A stretch of 64,000 bases of DNA, from contig CALNHX010001948.1 in NCBI GenBank assembly GCA_940337035.1, forward strand, positions 124,001-188,000. Direction: 5' to 3'. This DNA is from Agriotes lineatus. Its lineage: Eukaryota; Arthropoda; Insecta; Coleoptera; Elateridae. Position numbers and translations under genes: made by a program. The notes beneath the pieces were generated by a model that saw only the letters and a program-made list of their open reading frames with translations, had not been told where the DNA came from and ran no database searches. Each line of letters starts with the position of its first letter. Position 1 is the first letter of the stretch. Positions 10,829 through 22,700 of this stretch are shown here, in pieces.

Positions 10829-11334
10829 GCTTCTAAAACTAAATATAAGAATGGTGAACATAAATTGTAACAGTTTAAAGAGGGAAGTTCGTACTCTATG
10901 TAACGATAGTATGATGTGGTTGGTCGTTTTATGTTAGGATAAAAAATCATTTTTTTCCAACTTTTACACCAGTAGCTACTCATAAATTTTGATAGAAATG
11001 TCAACATTGTTGTGATATTTGCATTTAATAACATAACGATGTTGACGTTTCCCATTGCTTTTGTTATATTAATACTTACTCGAGCTTCTTAATTACACTT
11101 GTTACATAAAATCACTTGCATATCTAATCTGGCTAAATTTAGTCTATTTACGTATTCATGCAGTATTTTTGGTCACGTTTTTAGAAGAATTAACAAGTCA
11201 ATTACTCATTTTTATTGATGAACGTCACGACATATATAGAGTAGGTTAGATTCAAGAGCAACTGTTGCCAACAACACAAATCGATCGAAAAAGTTTGGGC
11301 TTTTTCGTCACAAAACGTTGGCCAACCTGAGAAG
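10829..11334. promoter_or_regulatory. Shared intergenic region between PP2C and lin-52
   Basis: The two genes are transcribed away from each other, with 506 bp between start codons. The segment must hold the lin-52 promoter and at least part of the PP2C upstream intron or untranslated exon. No convincing TATA box stands out at a sensible distance from either gene. Confidence 0.45.
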
Positions 11335-12082
11335 ATGGCGTCAGAGAAACCCGGGAGCATTGAACAAGGTAGAGCTTTTTTCGAATTTTTTGGAGTAATC
11401 TTCGATAATTCCCCCAATCGACACTACATAATCAAAATTCTAACATTACCCGCCGTCATAACCCCCGATCAAACCGAAACGTTGGGGTGAATTTTCGAAA
11501 ATTAGTGATTTCCACCAGCATGTCAAAGTTATGGTTATAGCGACGCTGTCAAAATAATCCATCGATTTTTTTTAGTGAATGAGTCTGGTTTTACTTCCAT
11601 CGAAGACAGTCTGCTTAGTATGGAAAATTTAGATCGGACATCCCCAGAACTGTGGCCTGAAAAATGTAAGTGCTTGCGTTTGTGTGCACAGGGGGAATGC
11701 AAAAACACTTCTATAGAACACTTTCTTGCAGTTCCAGGTATGACTGATTTCATAAATAGTTTTACACCACCTAGCACTACAAAACCACCCTACTCCAAAG
11801 CATTTACGGCGGACGACAATAATTACCTTCACCGTAAGTAAATCACAGATTTTATTAAATAAAGTTTGAGGTTAGAATTCTTTTCAATTTAGTCGAGACC
11901 GCATAACGAGATTACTTTGAATTATTATTATTGCAGAATTGGCATCACTATCAACAGCCGGACTCATTGCCAAAGTGAAAGATTTACATGACATTGCATA
12001 TCAACTTGGTGTAGAAGAAGCCAAAGAAATGACGAGGGGAAAATACTTAAACTTGTTTAATCGTCCGAGAAAACCAAAGTAA
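11335..12082 (+). CDS. lin-52: LIN52 homologue, DREAM/MuvB complex subunit
   Basis: LIN52 is a small nuclear subunit of the MuvB core of the DREAM/MMB cell-cycle transcription complex. In known homologues it docks the core to pocket proteins. Four exons join in phase: 11335-11368, 11576-11665, 11732-11833 and 11937-12082, all with GT/AG borders, giving 123 residues from MASEKPGS to RKPK-stop. Two conserved blocks identify it. Near the N-terminus is SLLSMENLDRTSPELWPE, the pocket-protein-binding LxSxExL-type segment with the serine phosphorylated in vertebrate LIN52. The C-terminal block is KVKDLHDIAYQLGVEEAKEM, then TRGKYLNLF. Length matches the family (about 115-120 aa). Introns are short (66-207 bp), and AATAAA follows 125 bp after the stop. 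The start is the first ATG and sits right before the first donor. All key residues look intact. Confidence 0.93.
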
Positions 12083-12206
12083 AATGCTGTACGTGTTTCT
12101 TCTAAGACTAAGTACAAGTGCTGTGTTCATTTAAGTTAAGCCGTTTTTAGCAACATTGCTATGTGTATATAGTAAATTTATAGATAGGATTAAGGTTTTT
12201 ATGGAT

Positions 12207-12212
12207 AATAAA
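12207..12212 (+). terminator. Polyadenylation signal of lin-52
   Basis: AATAAA lies 125 bp downstream of the lin-52 stop codon and is followed by TG/T-rich sequence (CTGTTCGTTT, TCTGTTTGTTTG). It is the first canonical signal after the gene. Confidence 0.7.
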
Positions 12213-12520
12213 ATCTGTTCGTTTATATAATGGTACCATCTTCTGTTTGTTTGACCCACAATTTTAGATTTTTTTTATTGTTCGGAACTTGTCCGGTTAA
12301 TAAAAGCATTTGTTATAAATTCTAAAATACATAACATCCACTGATCATAGATAGATGTAGTTTTAACCAATTTTAGTGCGACAATGTGAAATCTATTTGC
12401 CTGCTGATGAATGGATTGGAATAATGTGTTTTGAACTGACACGCTTAAAATTTGCATTTCGTAATCGGGAGTTTTAACATGATCACTGCTGACTTAACCT
12501 TACATTCGACTCCCTAATAT

Positions 12521-12848
12521 CACAGTCTATATACAAAACACTCATATCACTCCTTTGTCGGCACTTTGTTGTTGGTGTCCCCGAAAAATTACTACGCATA
12601 TGCCAGGAGTCCCTCGCGGTGGCGGGAGTTACCAATTTTATAAAGCGCGCACAAGCTGTACTGATGGTGCGAGTTACGAATTCGAAAAGGTTACGGTTGT
12701 TGAACTTAACCGTCAACCGCCAATATCAAGAACACGCCTACTGTAACTATTGCGCATATACTGGAAGTCGAAATGTTGGAATATGCGCCCTGCAATTCTG
12801 GGACATAATTTTGGCCGAGTGAAATGACTGTTTTGTATATAGACTGTG
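12521..12848. mobile_element. TIR element (MITE) downstream of lin-52
   Basis: The ends are inverted copies of CACAGTCTATATACAAAACA, and similarity extends to about 35 bp (TCATWTCACTC). They are flanked by the direct repeat CTAATAT (12514-12520 and 12849-12855). At 328 bp with no transposase, it is a non-autonomous DNA element. A 7-bp duplication does not settle the superfamily. Confidence 0.75.
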
Positions 12849-12861
12849 CTAATATTGACTA

Positions 12862-13135
12862 ATAATAATAAAACAAAACAGAATAAGATGGATCGGTCAC
12901 TTACACAGATTAGAAAGCAAAAGAACAGTTAAGGAAGTATACAAATCAGAACCGGAAGGAAGGAACAAGCGTGGTAGACCAAGGCTAAGCTGGAGGAAAG
13001 AAGTAGAAGAAGATTTGAAGAAACTGCAAATAAAAGAATGGGAAACTGTTACACTAGATAGAAAGGCACGGAAAGAAATAGTCGAAAAAGCCAAGGGCCT
13101 TTAAGGCCTGTAGCGCTGTTGTATATATATATATA
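12862..13135 (+). mobile_element. RTE-type LINE, 3'-terminal fragment
   Basis: The translation gives the C-terminus of an RTE-clade polyprotein: RWIGHLHRLE, then KRGRPRLSWRKEVEEDLKKL and ARKEIVEKAKGL before the stop. A (TA)n tail follows. The insertion is bounded by an exact 12-bp duplication, TAATATTGACTA (12850-12861 and 13136-13147). It is therefore a bona fide 5'-truncated retrotransposition. The duplication overlaps the MITE's own target repeat, so the LINE came after the MITE. Confidence 0.85.
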
Positions 13136-13147
13136 TAATATTGACTA

Positions 13148-14320
13148 TGCATTTTAAGAAAAAACAGTGAAATGGCAGTGGTTTGCTAAAAGCTAAATTC
13201 TACTGCCTTTTTGGCGTGAATGCATTGTGTGACATTGCTCTCCTACGCTGCAAAAGCAGCGCTTACGTGAGATAGCTACTGGTTCAAAATTTTGAATTCA
13301 AATATTTGCTTTAAACAGGATAATAGGAATACCTTAGTAGTTATATAGAAAATTGAAACTAAATAAAATATAGCTAGAGATGAGAAAATTATTTCATTCA
13401 TAAATATCAATAGTCATTATCTCAATTCAGAACGAGAAGTTTATTGCCTTTTTCATAACCAAATTAACATATTTTAGTATTTTTAATTTAGGCAAATGGG
13501 GCAACACAATCTATTTCTTCATTTTTACGACATGTTAACAGCCTCATTTGATTCATATGATAAACGTTCAACATCCTCTTGTTAGTACATAATGCTGGAA
13601 AGATCATTTTGTAGACTTTAATTTTTTGACACCGGAAGCTCTAGATTCTGTGGTGTTATAATCCATGATGAACTTAAACCAAAGAATTCACAATCAGTTT
13701 TCCGCAACAAAATTTGCTTTATGGAATTGTGGGTTGCTGTAGGACCCTGAAATTTTGGCTTGCTACGGACGCCACATATGTGGCAGCAGCATTACAGAAC
13801 AGTAGATGCAAACATAACATGTGCATCATCAGCACTCAAGGTATTAAACATGGCGACTTCATTTAAAACTGAAGAAGGTAAGAAATCTATTCAAATAGAA
13901 TTTATAAATAGTTGGTACATTTCTAGCATAAGAAATGTAATGTTTTTTTAATACAAGAAAATTTACAATCTACTTGGGAGCAATAGTAAGTACCTAAATA
14001 TATAAAGTGATTGCATCTGAGAGAAGTAGTCCAGTGGATAGGTAACAAAGATATAAATTTTATTACTGGAGGTTTACGTCTGTGTGCCATCATCTCGTAG
14101 GTTTTCTATAAGCTGAAGTAGTGATTAAGCTCTTGGTTTCTTCATTTGGATGACCTGGGAGGTTGTTTAAGTAACTTCGTTTAATCTGCAGATTTCATAT
14201 TCAGTGGAAGGTATACGCACTAAAAAGCATTGAACGTACAATTACTATCGTCCTGACTGAAGAATCATGTAAACCTATGTAAATAAGAATTGGATATTAT
14301 GGACTCGTTTATAGTTTGTA
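13148..14320. other. Intergenic, nothing recognised
   Basis: AT-rich sequence with no long frame, no splice-supported exon and no inverted-repeat element that I could establish. Confidence 0.4.
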
Positions 14321-14326
14321 ATCGAC

Positions 14327-14440
14327 TAAAAATTCCCTAACAGACTGACACAAAACCTAACCTGTTAACTTCGAATTTGATATCGACTTACAGTGCCACC
14401 AACAATACACTTCAGTACTGCCAAATGCATAACATTAACT
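14327..14440. repeat. Shared-core snapback MITE, half copy
   Basis: ACTGACACAAAACCTAACCTG, then AACTTCGAATTTGA and ACACTTCAGTACTGCCAAA, match one half of the elements at 31.7 and 39.9 kb. Only the right half is kept, with a small insertion in the middle. Confidence 0.6.
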
Positions 14441-14538
14441 GGATCTGCTTATTGTGCTTCGGTACATATTATCCATTTACTTGACATTCACACTGTCCAA
14501 CTGACAGTATGTTGGTATCACTGCTATTTTTCACATTT

Positions 14539-14682
14539 TAACTGCGTTTGGAAAGGTACCTCTGACAGCTCTGTTTCCTCGAAATCGTTTATTCATCTCA
14601 CTTCCACCCGTGCCGATGGTTATTATCAATCCCTTTATGCTAGCAAAAGGAGTTGGTAGAGGTACATTACCGAATGCAGTCT
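14539..14682. mobile_element. Short MITE with TIRs
   Basis: The left end AACTGCGTTTGGAAAGGTAC pairs with the right end, which reads GACTGCATTCGGTAATGTAC in reverse. Length is about 144 bp. A second, partial copy is at 9.77 kb. No target-site duplication was confirmed. Confidence 0.6.
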
Positions 14683-15645
14683 TTAATAATTACATTGATG
14701 TACAGTCTAATAAAAAACACATTATTTTGAAAGTATAGTCAAGACATTTTTAAAAAATTTGGCACTGACAGTGCGGATGACAAGTAAATGGATAATATAA
14801 TCAATTTATTAGGAAACTCCCATGACATTTTGAGTTTAATTGATAAGTACGAAGTACCTACTATTTCAGCTGATTGTACTTGACGGCCAGTAGCGTCACA
14901 CTTGCAAGTAAGGTTAGGGTTGTCATCTCAAACAGGACGCAAAATGTTCGGTATTTGAGTCAAATGTGCTAATAATACTATAAAAACGCCCATATCAAAT
15001 TCTTCCCAATATATCTATTTCATCATACTTTAATTTATTTTAACCAAAGAGTTGCCAACACTGTCATTTTGACCTGAAGACTTTGGGTTTGGCAATCAAT
15101 CTTCGGGCTTCGGGTTTTCAATAAAATTCTTCGGGTTAACTAATGGTTCATACATACATGGATTGCGAAAAATGTTACTCCTATTTAAAAGCTCCTGAGC
15201 AGAAGTCATTGGTAGTAATTAGTCAAAAAGAAAAAGAACATAATTTTAGAAAATATCTTAAATTTTTTCAGAAAAATGTTTCGTAATAGTTTATTTAATT
15301 TCTAAGATGGATTTTGAACATTTTTATGGAATGTAAAAAATAGTTTTCTTCTTTAATTCCTATTATTTACAAAGGTTGAGAATTATGCTCGAGGCAGCTG
15401 GATTCTTTACCGATAATGTTTATTTTCATGCTGAAATGTAGAAGCCAAGTTGTATTTCCTATGTTCTATTAATTAGATTATTACCGGATAACCAGCCATA
15501 CTTGTTCAGTAAAACATCACTTTTCTAAACTTGTTGCGTAACATATACTATTAACTCACCTTATAATGGTCAGTTTCCATAATTAAAAAGTATACTAAAT
15601 ACATACATAACATTCATAGTTATAGCTTTATAAACGAAAGATTAC
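14683..15645. other. Intergenic, nothing recognised
   Basis: AT-rich, with no open frame above 60 codons and no repeat pairing seen. Confidence 0.4.
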
Positions 15646-17045
15646 TAGTGTTGCGAATAAAAACATTAAGACGATATACCACCCTCATAGGTGTAAATAG
15701 CCCTGAAGAAGGTAGAACAAAGGACAATTACGAATTCTACGAAAATCTACAACTCGCTCTAAACAAAGTAAACAAGAACGATTGCATAATCATTGCAGGA
15801 GATTTTAACGCTCGAGTAAGAGATACACCAATAGAAGGTATTATGGGTAGACATGGAGAAAACACCTTAAACAATAATGGACAGACATTAATCGAATTTG
15901 CCACATTGAACGATTTAAATATAACAAATACATACTACCCACACAAAAACACACAAGTTCACATGGAGCGGTAGAGGTAGACAGTCAATAATTGATTACG
16001 TACTGGTTAATAAAAAATTATCAGGACTGGTACAAGACACTAGAGTATATTCAGACCACTTCTTAGTAGTAACAAAAATTACTGTACCTTTTAGATGGAA
16101 AACATATCATACAATACAACCACAACAAGAACAAATGTTTAGAGTTAACCTGCTACAAGACGAAAGTATATGAACACTATATCAGAATAGACTAACACTC
16201 ATATATATAATACACATATATTGCTAGTAGGGCCTCGGAACGCTAGAAAACATTACGGCGCCGACATAGTCTCACTTAGAGTATAACGCGTCTCGTGCGC
16301 ATGCGTGGTAGTTCGAACTCCGCCTTTAGAAGCGAATTTTAAACTTGACCACTTCCCCATTGGGCGGACGACGCCGCCGCGCTTGCGCACCATTCACCGT
16401 TATACATTGAAGAGTTGGTTGTCTGTCTCACTTCCTTGGTCAGTTTCCCACTCATAGCCGCTAGCAATATAGTAAGTATTAGATATATGCTAACACTATA
16501 CTTACAACAAAAGCCCATTACTAGAAACATAACCAAGAATGGGAAGACATTAAAAATGCAGTTCACCAAGCCGCTAAAGAAGCAATAGGGAAAAGAACTA
16601 AACGAAGTAACAACAAAAGATTGAAGATTTGGAACGATGAAATAGCTCAAAACATTAAAGACAAAAAACGAGCATACTTAAGGTACCTCCACTCAAGGAA
16701 ATATCAATATCAAAATGCCATTATAAGAAAAGAAGTACGAAAAATAAAACGTGAAAGCTGGGACAAATACGTAAGTGACATTGAACACAATTTACATGGA
16801 AGACAAGATATGGCATATAAAATTCTTAGATATTTAAATAATACTACAAAAGACAACCTAATTGACAAAAAACATGGCTTATGTATTTCAAAAACTTATG
16901 GACGCAAGTGGAGGATGAAGAATGTACAATATCTGCACAAATTAATGAATATGTAGATCCCATTACAATGGATCAACTTCTAATAGCACTGATGAAATAA
17001 ATATTGAACTAATTAAGTACGCCCCAGGTCAACTACATACAGACA
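15646..17045 (+). pseudogene. RTE-clade LINE: endonuclease and start of RT
   Basis: A 5'- and 3'-truncated RTE retrotransposon. The first part is the apurinic-like endonuclease: IIIAGDFNARV, GRHGENTLNNNGQTLIEF, DYVLVNKKL and YSDHFLVVTK mark its catalytic Asp/Asn and His positions. The linker region (IWNDEIAQNIKDKKRAYLRY) follows from 16621. The fragment stops as the RT begins (STDEINIELIKYAPGQLHT near 17000-17040). Several stops and frame changes break it, and a 290-bp TIR element is inserted at 16200-16489. The rest of the RT has been lost at a junction with a MITE fragment and a piggyBac element, so it is not functional. Confidence 0.85.
16200..16489. mobile_element. hAT-type MITE inside the RTE LINE
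   Basis: Ends are imperfect inverted repeats of about 31 bp (CATATATATAATAC...TATTGCTAG and its reverse partner). They are flanked by the exact 8-bp duplication CTAACACT (16192-16199, 16490-16497). Removing the element and one duplication rejoins the LINE. The interior is unusually GC-rich and holds no gene. Confidence 0.85.
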
Positions 17046-17074
17046 GATCAATAAAAAAACCAATTAGGGCAGGC

Positions 17075-17104
17075 TGTGATATGTGTTATACGTTTGGCAG
17101 TACA
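17075..17104. repeat. Shared-core MITE end fused to piggyBac
   Basis: GTGATATGTGTTATACGTTT and GGCAGTAC are one end of the snapback MITE seen complete at 31.7 kb (there GTGATACGTGTTATACG in reverse). Here it sits between the broken RTE LINE and the broken piggyBac transposase, with no second end. Confidence 0.6.
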
Positions 17105-18283
17105 AAACATTTTTACCCTTTTTTGGAACATGTGAAAGTAAAGTACAATCTTCCTGATAGCCAAACATATTAGATTTTATCGGTCGCTCCTTTCCCTGTA
17201 CAAATTCAGGGGGAAGTTGTCTTTTGTTTTTGCGTATGGTACCTAAGAATGTTATGCGATGCTCCTTGAGAAGTTTTTCTGCCAAGTCCACACTTGTAAA
17301 CCAATTATCGGTTGTAAGATGCCTACCCGTTCCTGAAATGGGTTCACAGAGACGATCGACAACATCAATAGGAGAGTTGCTGACGGAATAGGGTCCCTCA
17401 GGCTGAGTTCCTACGTATACTTCAAGGTTACTTGTATAACACATTTTGCTGTCTACAAGTGCAAAAATTTTAATCCCGTACTTGTTGGGTTTACTAGGAA
17501 TGTACTGGCGGAACCCACATCGGCCCCTAAAAGCTTCCAGTTTTTCGTCTATAGTCACATAGGGTGACATAGTATAATTTTCTTTGCAGTTTTTGACAAA
17601 TAAATCAAGAAGTTCCCTAATGGCAGCAAGTTTATCGGTTTTAACTCTTTCTTCTCTCGTTTCCTTGATGTCAAATCTAAGATGTCTTAGTAAAAATCTA
17701 AATCTTGCTAGACACATTGTTAGACGGAATATTTCTATAGAAGTACCGTTGGTTTTCCAAAGATCGGCTGCATTAAGATGATTTGTCTTTCTCACACCAG
17801 ATAAATATAGCAATCCAAGTAAAGCTTTTATTTCCAGAACATTAGTTGGTCGGGCATTGCTGGATTGTGTGTACTTATCAATAACGTTATTGATTGAATA
17901 ATTTGTGTTTTCTACTATAATGTTTATTATGCGATCGTTAAAAAAACATTTCCAAATGTCGATAGCAGATGTGCTGCCTTACACCTGGTAAACGTGTCAC
18001 TATGTTTTCGCTGCGCGTTCTGACATTTTGTGTAGGTAAATGCTTTCCCCACAAAATACGCATCCCTCATCCACTTTGCTCTTTTTGTGGGAGGCTGACG
18101 ATTACTTTCTCTCTCTTCATCATCGCTTTCACTATCCAACTCTTGCTCTGACTCACTATCGGCCTCTCTTTCTTCTACATGGTCACTTTCAACTTCCTCT
18201 TCTTCGTCATCATATTCAACATCTGTGGCAACTTCATCAAATAGACTTGCAAGTCTTGATTGTTTCCTTTCGTAATCCCCCAT
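17104..18283 (-). pseudogene. piggyBac transposase, frameshifted and 3'-truncated
   Basis: The N-terminal frame (18283-17927) starts MGDYERKQSRLASLFDE, then has the strongly acidic leader typical of piggyBac proteins. At least two indels near 17930-18020 break the frame, where ENIVTRLPGV and SAIDIWKCFFND appear in other frames. The second frame (17813-17064) carries the DDE/D core: YVTIDEKLEAFRGRCGF with the first Asp, and GRHLTTDNWFTS with the second. The third Asp and the cysteine-rich C-terminal domain are missing. It ends at KKGKNVL, where MITE sequence begins. It has no transposition function. Confidence 0.85.
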
Positions 18284-18573
18284 TTCTGAACAACAACAGG
18301 CAAGAAATGTACAATTTTACAGTAAATATAAACCAGTGTCTTACGTACCCAACAAATTTCTCAAGTACACAAATGGTGTGGTCGGTCTCACGGACCGAAA
18401 TTGCAAATAACTCAAACTGAACTGCACCCTAACACCTGCCGATGCGTACTGCGTTTCCGCGCAACGTTCTATGAAGGTACTGAACGCTACACCAAACTAC
18501 CCCCGCCCAATTTTATACATTTTTGTAAAAACTAATCGGTCGGTCTCTGAGACCGTACCACACCACTGAAAGG
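17104..18573 (-). mobile_element. piggyBac-like transposon, one end missing
   Basis: The end next to the transposase start is preserved: a CCTTTCAGTGGTGTGGTACG terminus directly abutting TTAA (18574-18577), the piggyBac target. Inside it lies the near-palindromic GGTCTCTGAGACC, and a related GGTCTCACGGACCG near 18385. The opposite end and the 3' part of the transposase are gone, cut at about 17104 where a MITE fragment joins. Confidence 0.82.
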
Positions 18574-18577
18574 TTAA
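18574..18577. other. piggyBac TTAA target site
   Basis: TTAA follows directly on the terminal inverted repeat of the piggyBac element. Its partner at the other end has been lost. Confidence 0.75.
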
Positions 18578-18750
18578 ACAAGTAACAAATTAAAGGTTAT
18601 GTCACCACGTGTTATCAAACGCACAAACGTTCACGGTTGACATTACTGGTAAACATGCGTACTAGATAAAGCAATCTCTTGCACTCGCGTACTGTCGCTT
18701 CTTCTTATTGTTTATTCTTGGATTTGATGATGACTAAATACATACAAGAA

Positions 18751-19111
18751 ACCGCGTGGCGTGTAGTTGGGTAAGCGCCAGGCTTGCACTAAGCAAGTCC
18801 TCGGTTCGAATCCTGCTGGGGTCGGAATTTTTCCGTAGCCTTGGTGATTGGAATCGGGGTTGGTGAGACCATTCACAGTTGGGTACCAAATTAACTGTGC
18901 TCTACTCAGAACCACAGACCTAAGAGATAGAGTAACAAGGTCAACACATCACGACGACATGCACCGAACACAATGGTTGCTGCGCAAGCACATGCGCTCC
19001 AACTCTGTATCCCGAATTCGGGGCAAGTTGAGCATTGTACCGCCAGATGCCAGCGCATAAAGCACCAACCTCTACACCGCAAGGTAAATGAGGTTACAGA
19101 TAATACATACA
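18751..19111 (+). mobile_element. tRNA-derived SINE (family 1), copy 1
   Basis: The head is tRNA-like: an A-box region around GTAGTTGGGTAAGCG, and the B-box GGTTCGAATCC near 18812. The body (GGGGTCGGAATTTTTCC, CAGAACCACAGACCTAAGAG) is shared with 53930-54184. This copy has an extra segment of roughly 100 bp before the ATACATACA tail. It lies just beyond the 3' end of the EML gene, in the opposite orientation. Confidence 0.8.
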
Positions 19112-19664
19112 TTTGCACTTCATCCGATTTCCAAAAGGGGTAAAAATACACCAGTTATCTTCTATAGTTTATTTATCACACGTGTTAATGTTAATAATAT
19201 AATTATGTATACCTAAGACCAGTATTAAAATATTTCATGTTCCATGAAATCATCATTAAGCAATTGATTTTCTAACTGACTTGTTAAAATACATAAATAA
19301 ATTAAACCAGTTCAGATATTACTGTACAAGAAAAAATTAATGGAATAACAAAACACTAAATACAGGAATGTAACCTACGATTCAATTTAGTGTTGAATCA
19401 TTTTGCCAAATGCAAACAACGTTGTGATTTTGCGGTTGACAGTGTGCCTATTTATAACATTTACAAAATTTAAGGCAGCAATAGATCGAACTTGCAGTGG
19501 AATTGTAAAACTATCGTCATACAGCAATCTTTGTTGCAGAAGAACAATTCAATAAATATCAGGACGTCGTGCACTGTATATAGCACATCTATTATGTAAT
19601 TAAACTCGTAAAACAGTAAGGCATGTATTTCCTGAAGCTCCAGGACGGATGGAATGTGAGAGGT
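19112..19664. other. EML 3' flank, probable 3' UTR
   Basis: AT-rich sequence downstream of the EML stop codon on the minus strand. A possible minus-strand AATAAA is at about 19168-19173. No other gene is seen. Confidence 0.4.
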
Positions 19665-19790
19665 TTACGAAACAATCCACTGCAAAACACTTGTGTCTTT
19701 TCCTCCAATTGAAACCAATCTTGAATCGTCATGAAGAAAAGAAACGCTTGTCACATGACTACTGTGTCCTCCATATGCATGATTCAGACT
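19665..19790 (-). CDS. EML terminal exon
   Basis: 41 codons plus TAA. Reads SLNHAYGGHSSHVTSVSFL, then SIGGKDTSVLQWIVS-stop, the last WD blade. The acceptor CTTTTTTCAG is strong, and the phase is 0. Confidence 0.88.
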   Translation of the reverse strand, partial: SLNHAYGGHSSHVTSVSFLHDDSRLVSIGGKDTSVLQWIVS

Positions 19791-22700
19791 CTGAAAAAAG
19801 CATAGGTAACTTAGTATCTATACTTCCGTTAATAGTTATAGAATCTTTAATATCAAAGTTGAAATTATATTTAACTTTGCCAATCTTATTAAATTTACAT
19901 TTAAAAAATGCTGTATTCAGAATGATTACTTTTTATAATGTAAATGTGACTTTTTAATTTTTTTCTAGTTAAAACAGGCTACAGTAGTGGCACTGATTAC
20001 ACTAAAGACTGAAGCACAACTTTTTTTTACCTTTGGTTGCATGACTGGATAAGAATACAGCTTGACCTTTCCAAAATCATCTCCTGTAGCCATAAGCTTG
20101 GAATCATGGCTGCGGTCACAATGATTGACGTCAGTGCCATCTGCATTTTCAGGCCAAATACCAACTGTTGAAAATGTTATAGTACAGTTGCTGGTTGCCC
20201 ATTCTGTGTCCCTGAAAGAGCTGCTTTGTGGGGATTGACGGCATGTACCAGCATTCCCTAATTTCATAAAAAAATAACATGAGTTCATTATTATTGCACC
20301 AGTAAAAGGTGGCACTTACAGTACAATAGTTCATAATCGCCAGAGTTGCTTCGAATGGTTTGGCCATCAGCAGACCAATCAATGTGGGTAACATAACTTG
20401 AGTGACCCTGTATGACAGAAATTACAATTACACCAATATAGATGCTACAATCAAATGTAGATGGAAAAATAAGCTATAGCATTTACCATTGCCCCACCAT
20501 GGTGAGCTTTGCCTGTGCCCTAGCAGCATGCGAAAAGTCAGATTGCAGCACACGTGAAAAGTTTTATAATAGAGAAATTCATGTATTATACAGAGCGATC
20601 GAAAATGATTGAACTTCATTCTGATTTATACTTTGCTGCCTTCCGTTCTATAGTGATCAACACCTTAGCTTATAAAACCACCAAGACTATTTTACACTCA
20701 GAATACAATAAAAGTCATGTGATTTTCAATCATTTTCATCGCTTTAGCAAACCCATAACATTGATAGAACAGGAACAATTTGTCAAAAACTTTTAAAGAA
20801 GTTACGTAAGCATCACAAAAACCCGACGAGTACATAAATCAAACCATCTTTACCATGCATCGTCCAACTCGACTATACTTGCGGCCGTCTTCGGAGACTT
20901 GATAAACATAGACATGATTATCACGGGATCCCAAAGCCAGCATGGTACCATCAGGGGAGTACTGAATGACTTGAATAGGCTCCACACCATCTGCATGCTG
21001 GCTCAAAAGCTCGCGTGTTTGGGAATCAAACACCAACCAGTGGCCAGAAACGCATCCAACAGCAATTACGTTACCATCCGGAGAAAATGCAAGGCTTTGT
21101 GCTTGTTCCTAAACCACAAATATAAATGTTCAATTTGCTTCTGAAAATCGCAACAAACCTACCCCAATATCTTTGCTCCATAGGATACTGTGAGACATGG
21201 AATCCCACATCTGCAGCAGCTTATCGAAGCCGGCGGTTGCAAACTGGGGTATGCTGGGGTGTGCAGCCAAGCCCCACAGCTCATCTGTATGCCCCAGAAC
21301 CACTGGTTGGAATCCCAATTCAGCAGTTCCTGTCAAAATGCAATTACGCGTGGTTCCAACTAGCAGTTGCGATCCTCGTCCTTCGGAAATTATTCGTATC
21401 CCTCCATAGTGACCTTCCACCTTGAATACAACCCTTGGTTTAGGAAACACACTATGTTTCAAGTATTACCTGACTTTCCTCCCCTGTTTTTGCCAAATTA
21501 GAATCAAACTGCACCAGTCGACCATCCTTGCCTCCACCAGTTATGAAGCCGCCATCTTTGAGGACGCAAATGGAAAATATGGGACCTTCATGCACTCCTT
21601 TAATGAGTTTCTGAATCGTGTTGGTTCCTCTTCCCCAAATGACCAAGTTTCCGTTTGAATCTCCAGTAATTACATCTCCAGATTGTAGAAACGCCACACA
21701 CAGCACATACTTTGGCTTGTCTCTTCCTTCAAAAATGCCCGTGCGCTTGTATAAGGTGCCTCCAGCATCAAGGGACCAGAAGGCAATGTGGGACTTCCCA
21801 CACGTCACGATGGTGCTTCTATCGAGCGGGTGGAATTCTACAGCCACGACAGTATCCACTGAGCACTAAAAAATATATTATTTACTTTCCTGGTTTATAA
21901 TAGTATATTATGATACGAGTTTTATGAGAAGCATTTTGTAGCACGCACGGATTTAGGGTACGACGAGCGAAGCGAGGAGTGCCCTAAAGGAGTAAGTGCT
22001 ACAAAATGTCTTATAAACGAGGTATCATACAGTATTTTATCTACTTTGCCACTTTTTTAAGCAAAAAAATGAAAATTTTATGTATTTTTATTATAGCATC
22101 GCTTTGTGTCTATTACGATACGCAAACGCGTATTGTAATAGCCTCAGTACGAACGCAAAGTAGATAAAAATCATTTTATGTAAAGGTACTTAAAAAATCC
22201 ATGAAACTGCAAATGTCAAATACTTTTGATAGAGCTAATGGCATTTAAGTGAATACTTTGTATAAAAGATGTTATTTTTAATACCTATTACGATTTAGAC
22301 TTAAAATAGTTATTTAGGCATCAAGAGCAGTGCAATACATCTAAGATAGTCAAGCTTGTAAAATGCGCACAAGATAGAAAACAAAGTGTACGTCAGAGAT
22401 AGATGTACTTTAACACGCCAGTGGAAAGATTAGAATGTTACAAAACTAGTTTGTGAAGGGCAGTAGTAATAATAGCTATTAACATATCTAGGAATGTTAT
22501 GATTCATAACATCCGTGATTTGTTCAATAGTTTATCGGTTGCTGTATGGTTATGGTTGCCATGTACGGTAATGGACTATTACCGTACAGATCAGTTATGA
22601 TTTAGTTACCAGCCTACTTTTGCGTAAGTAAACAAGGGAAGAGTATCCTGCAACCGATAAAGTTTATTACGCAACAGCTTTGAGAACAGTGAAGTCCCCA

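Noticed and set aside
18760..18830. Functional tRNA gene at the SINE head
   Set aside because: No complete cloverleaf forms, and the sequence continues into a SINE body repeated at 53.9 kb.
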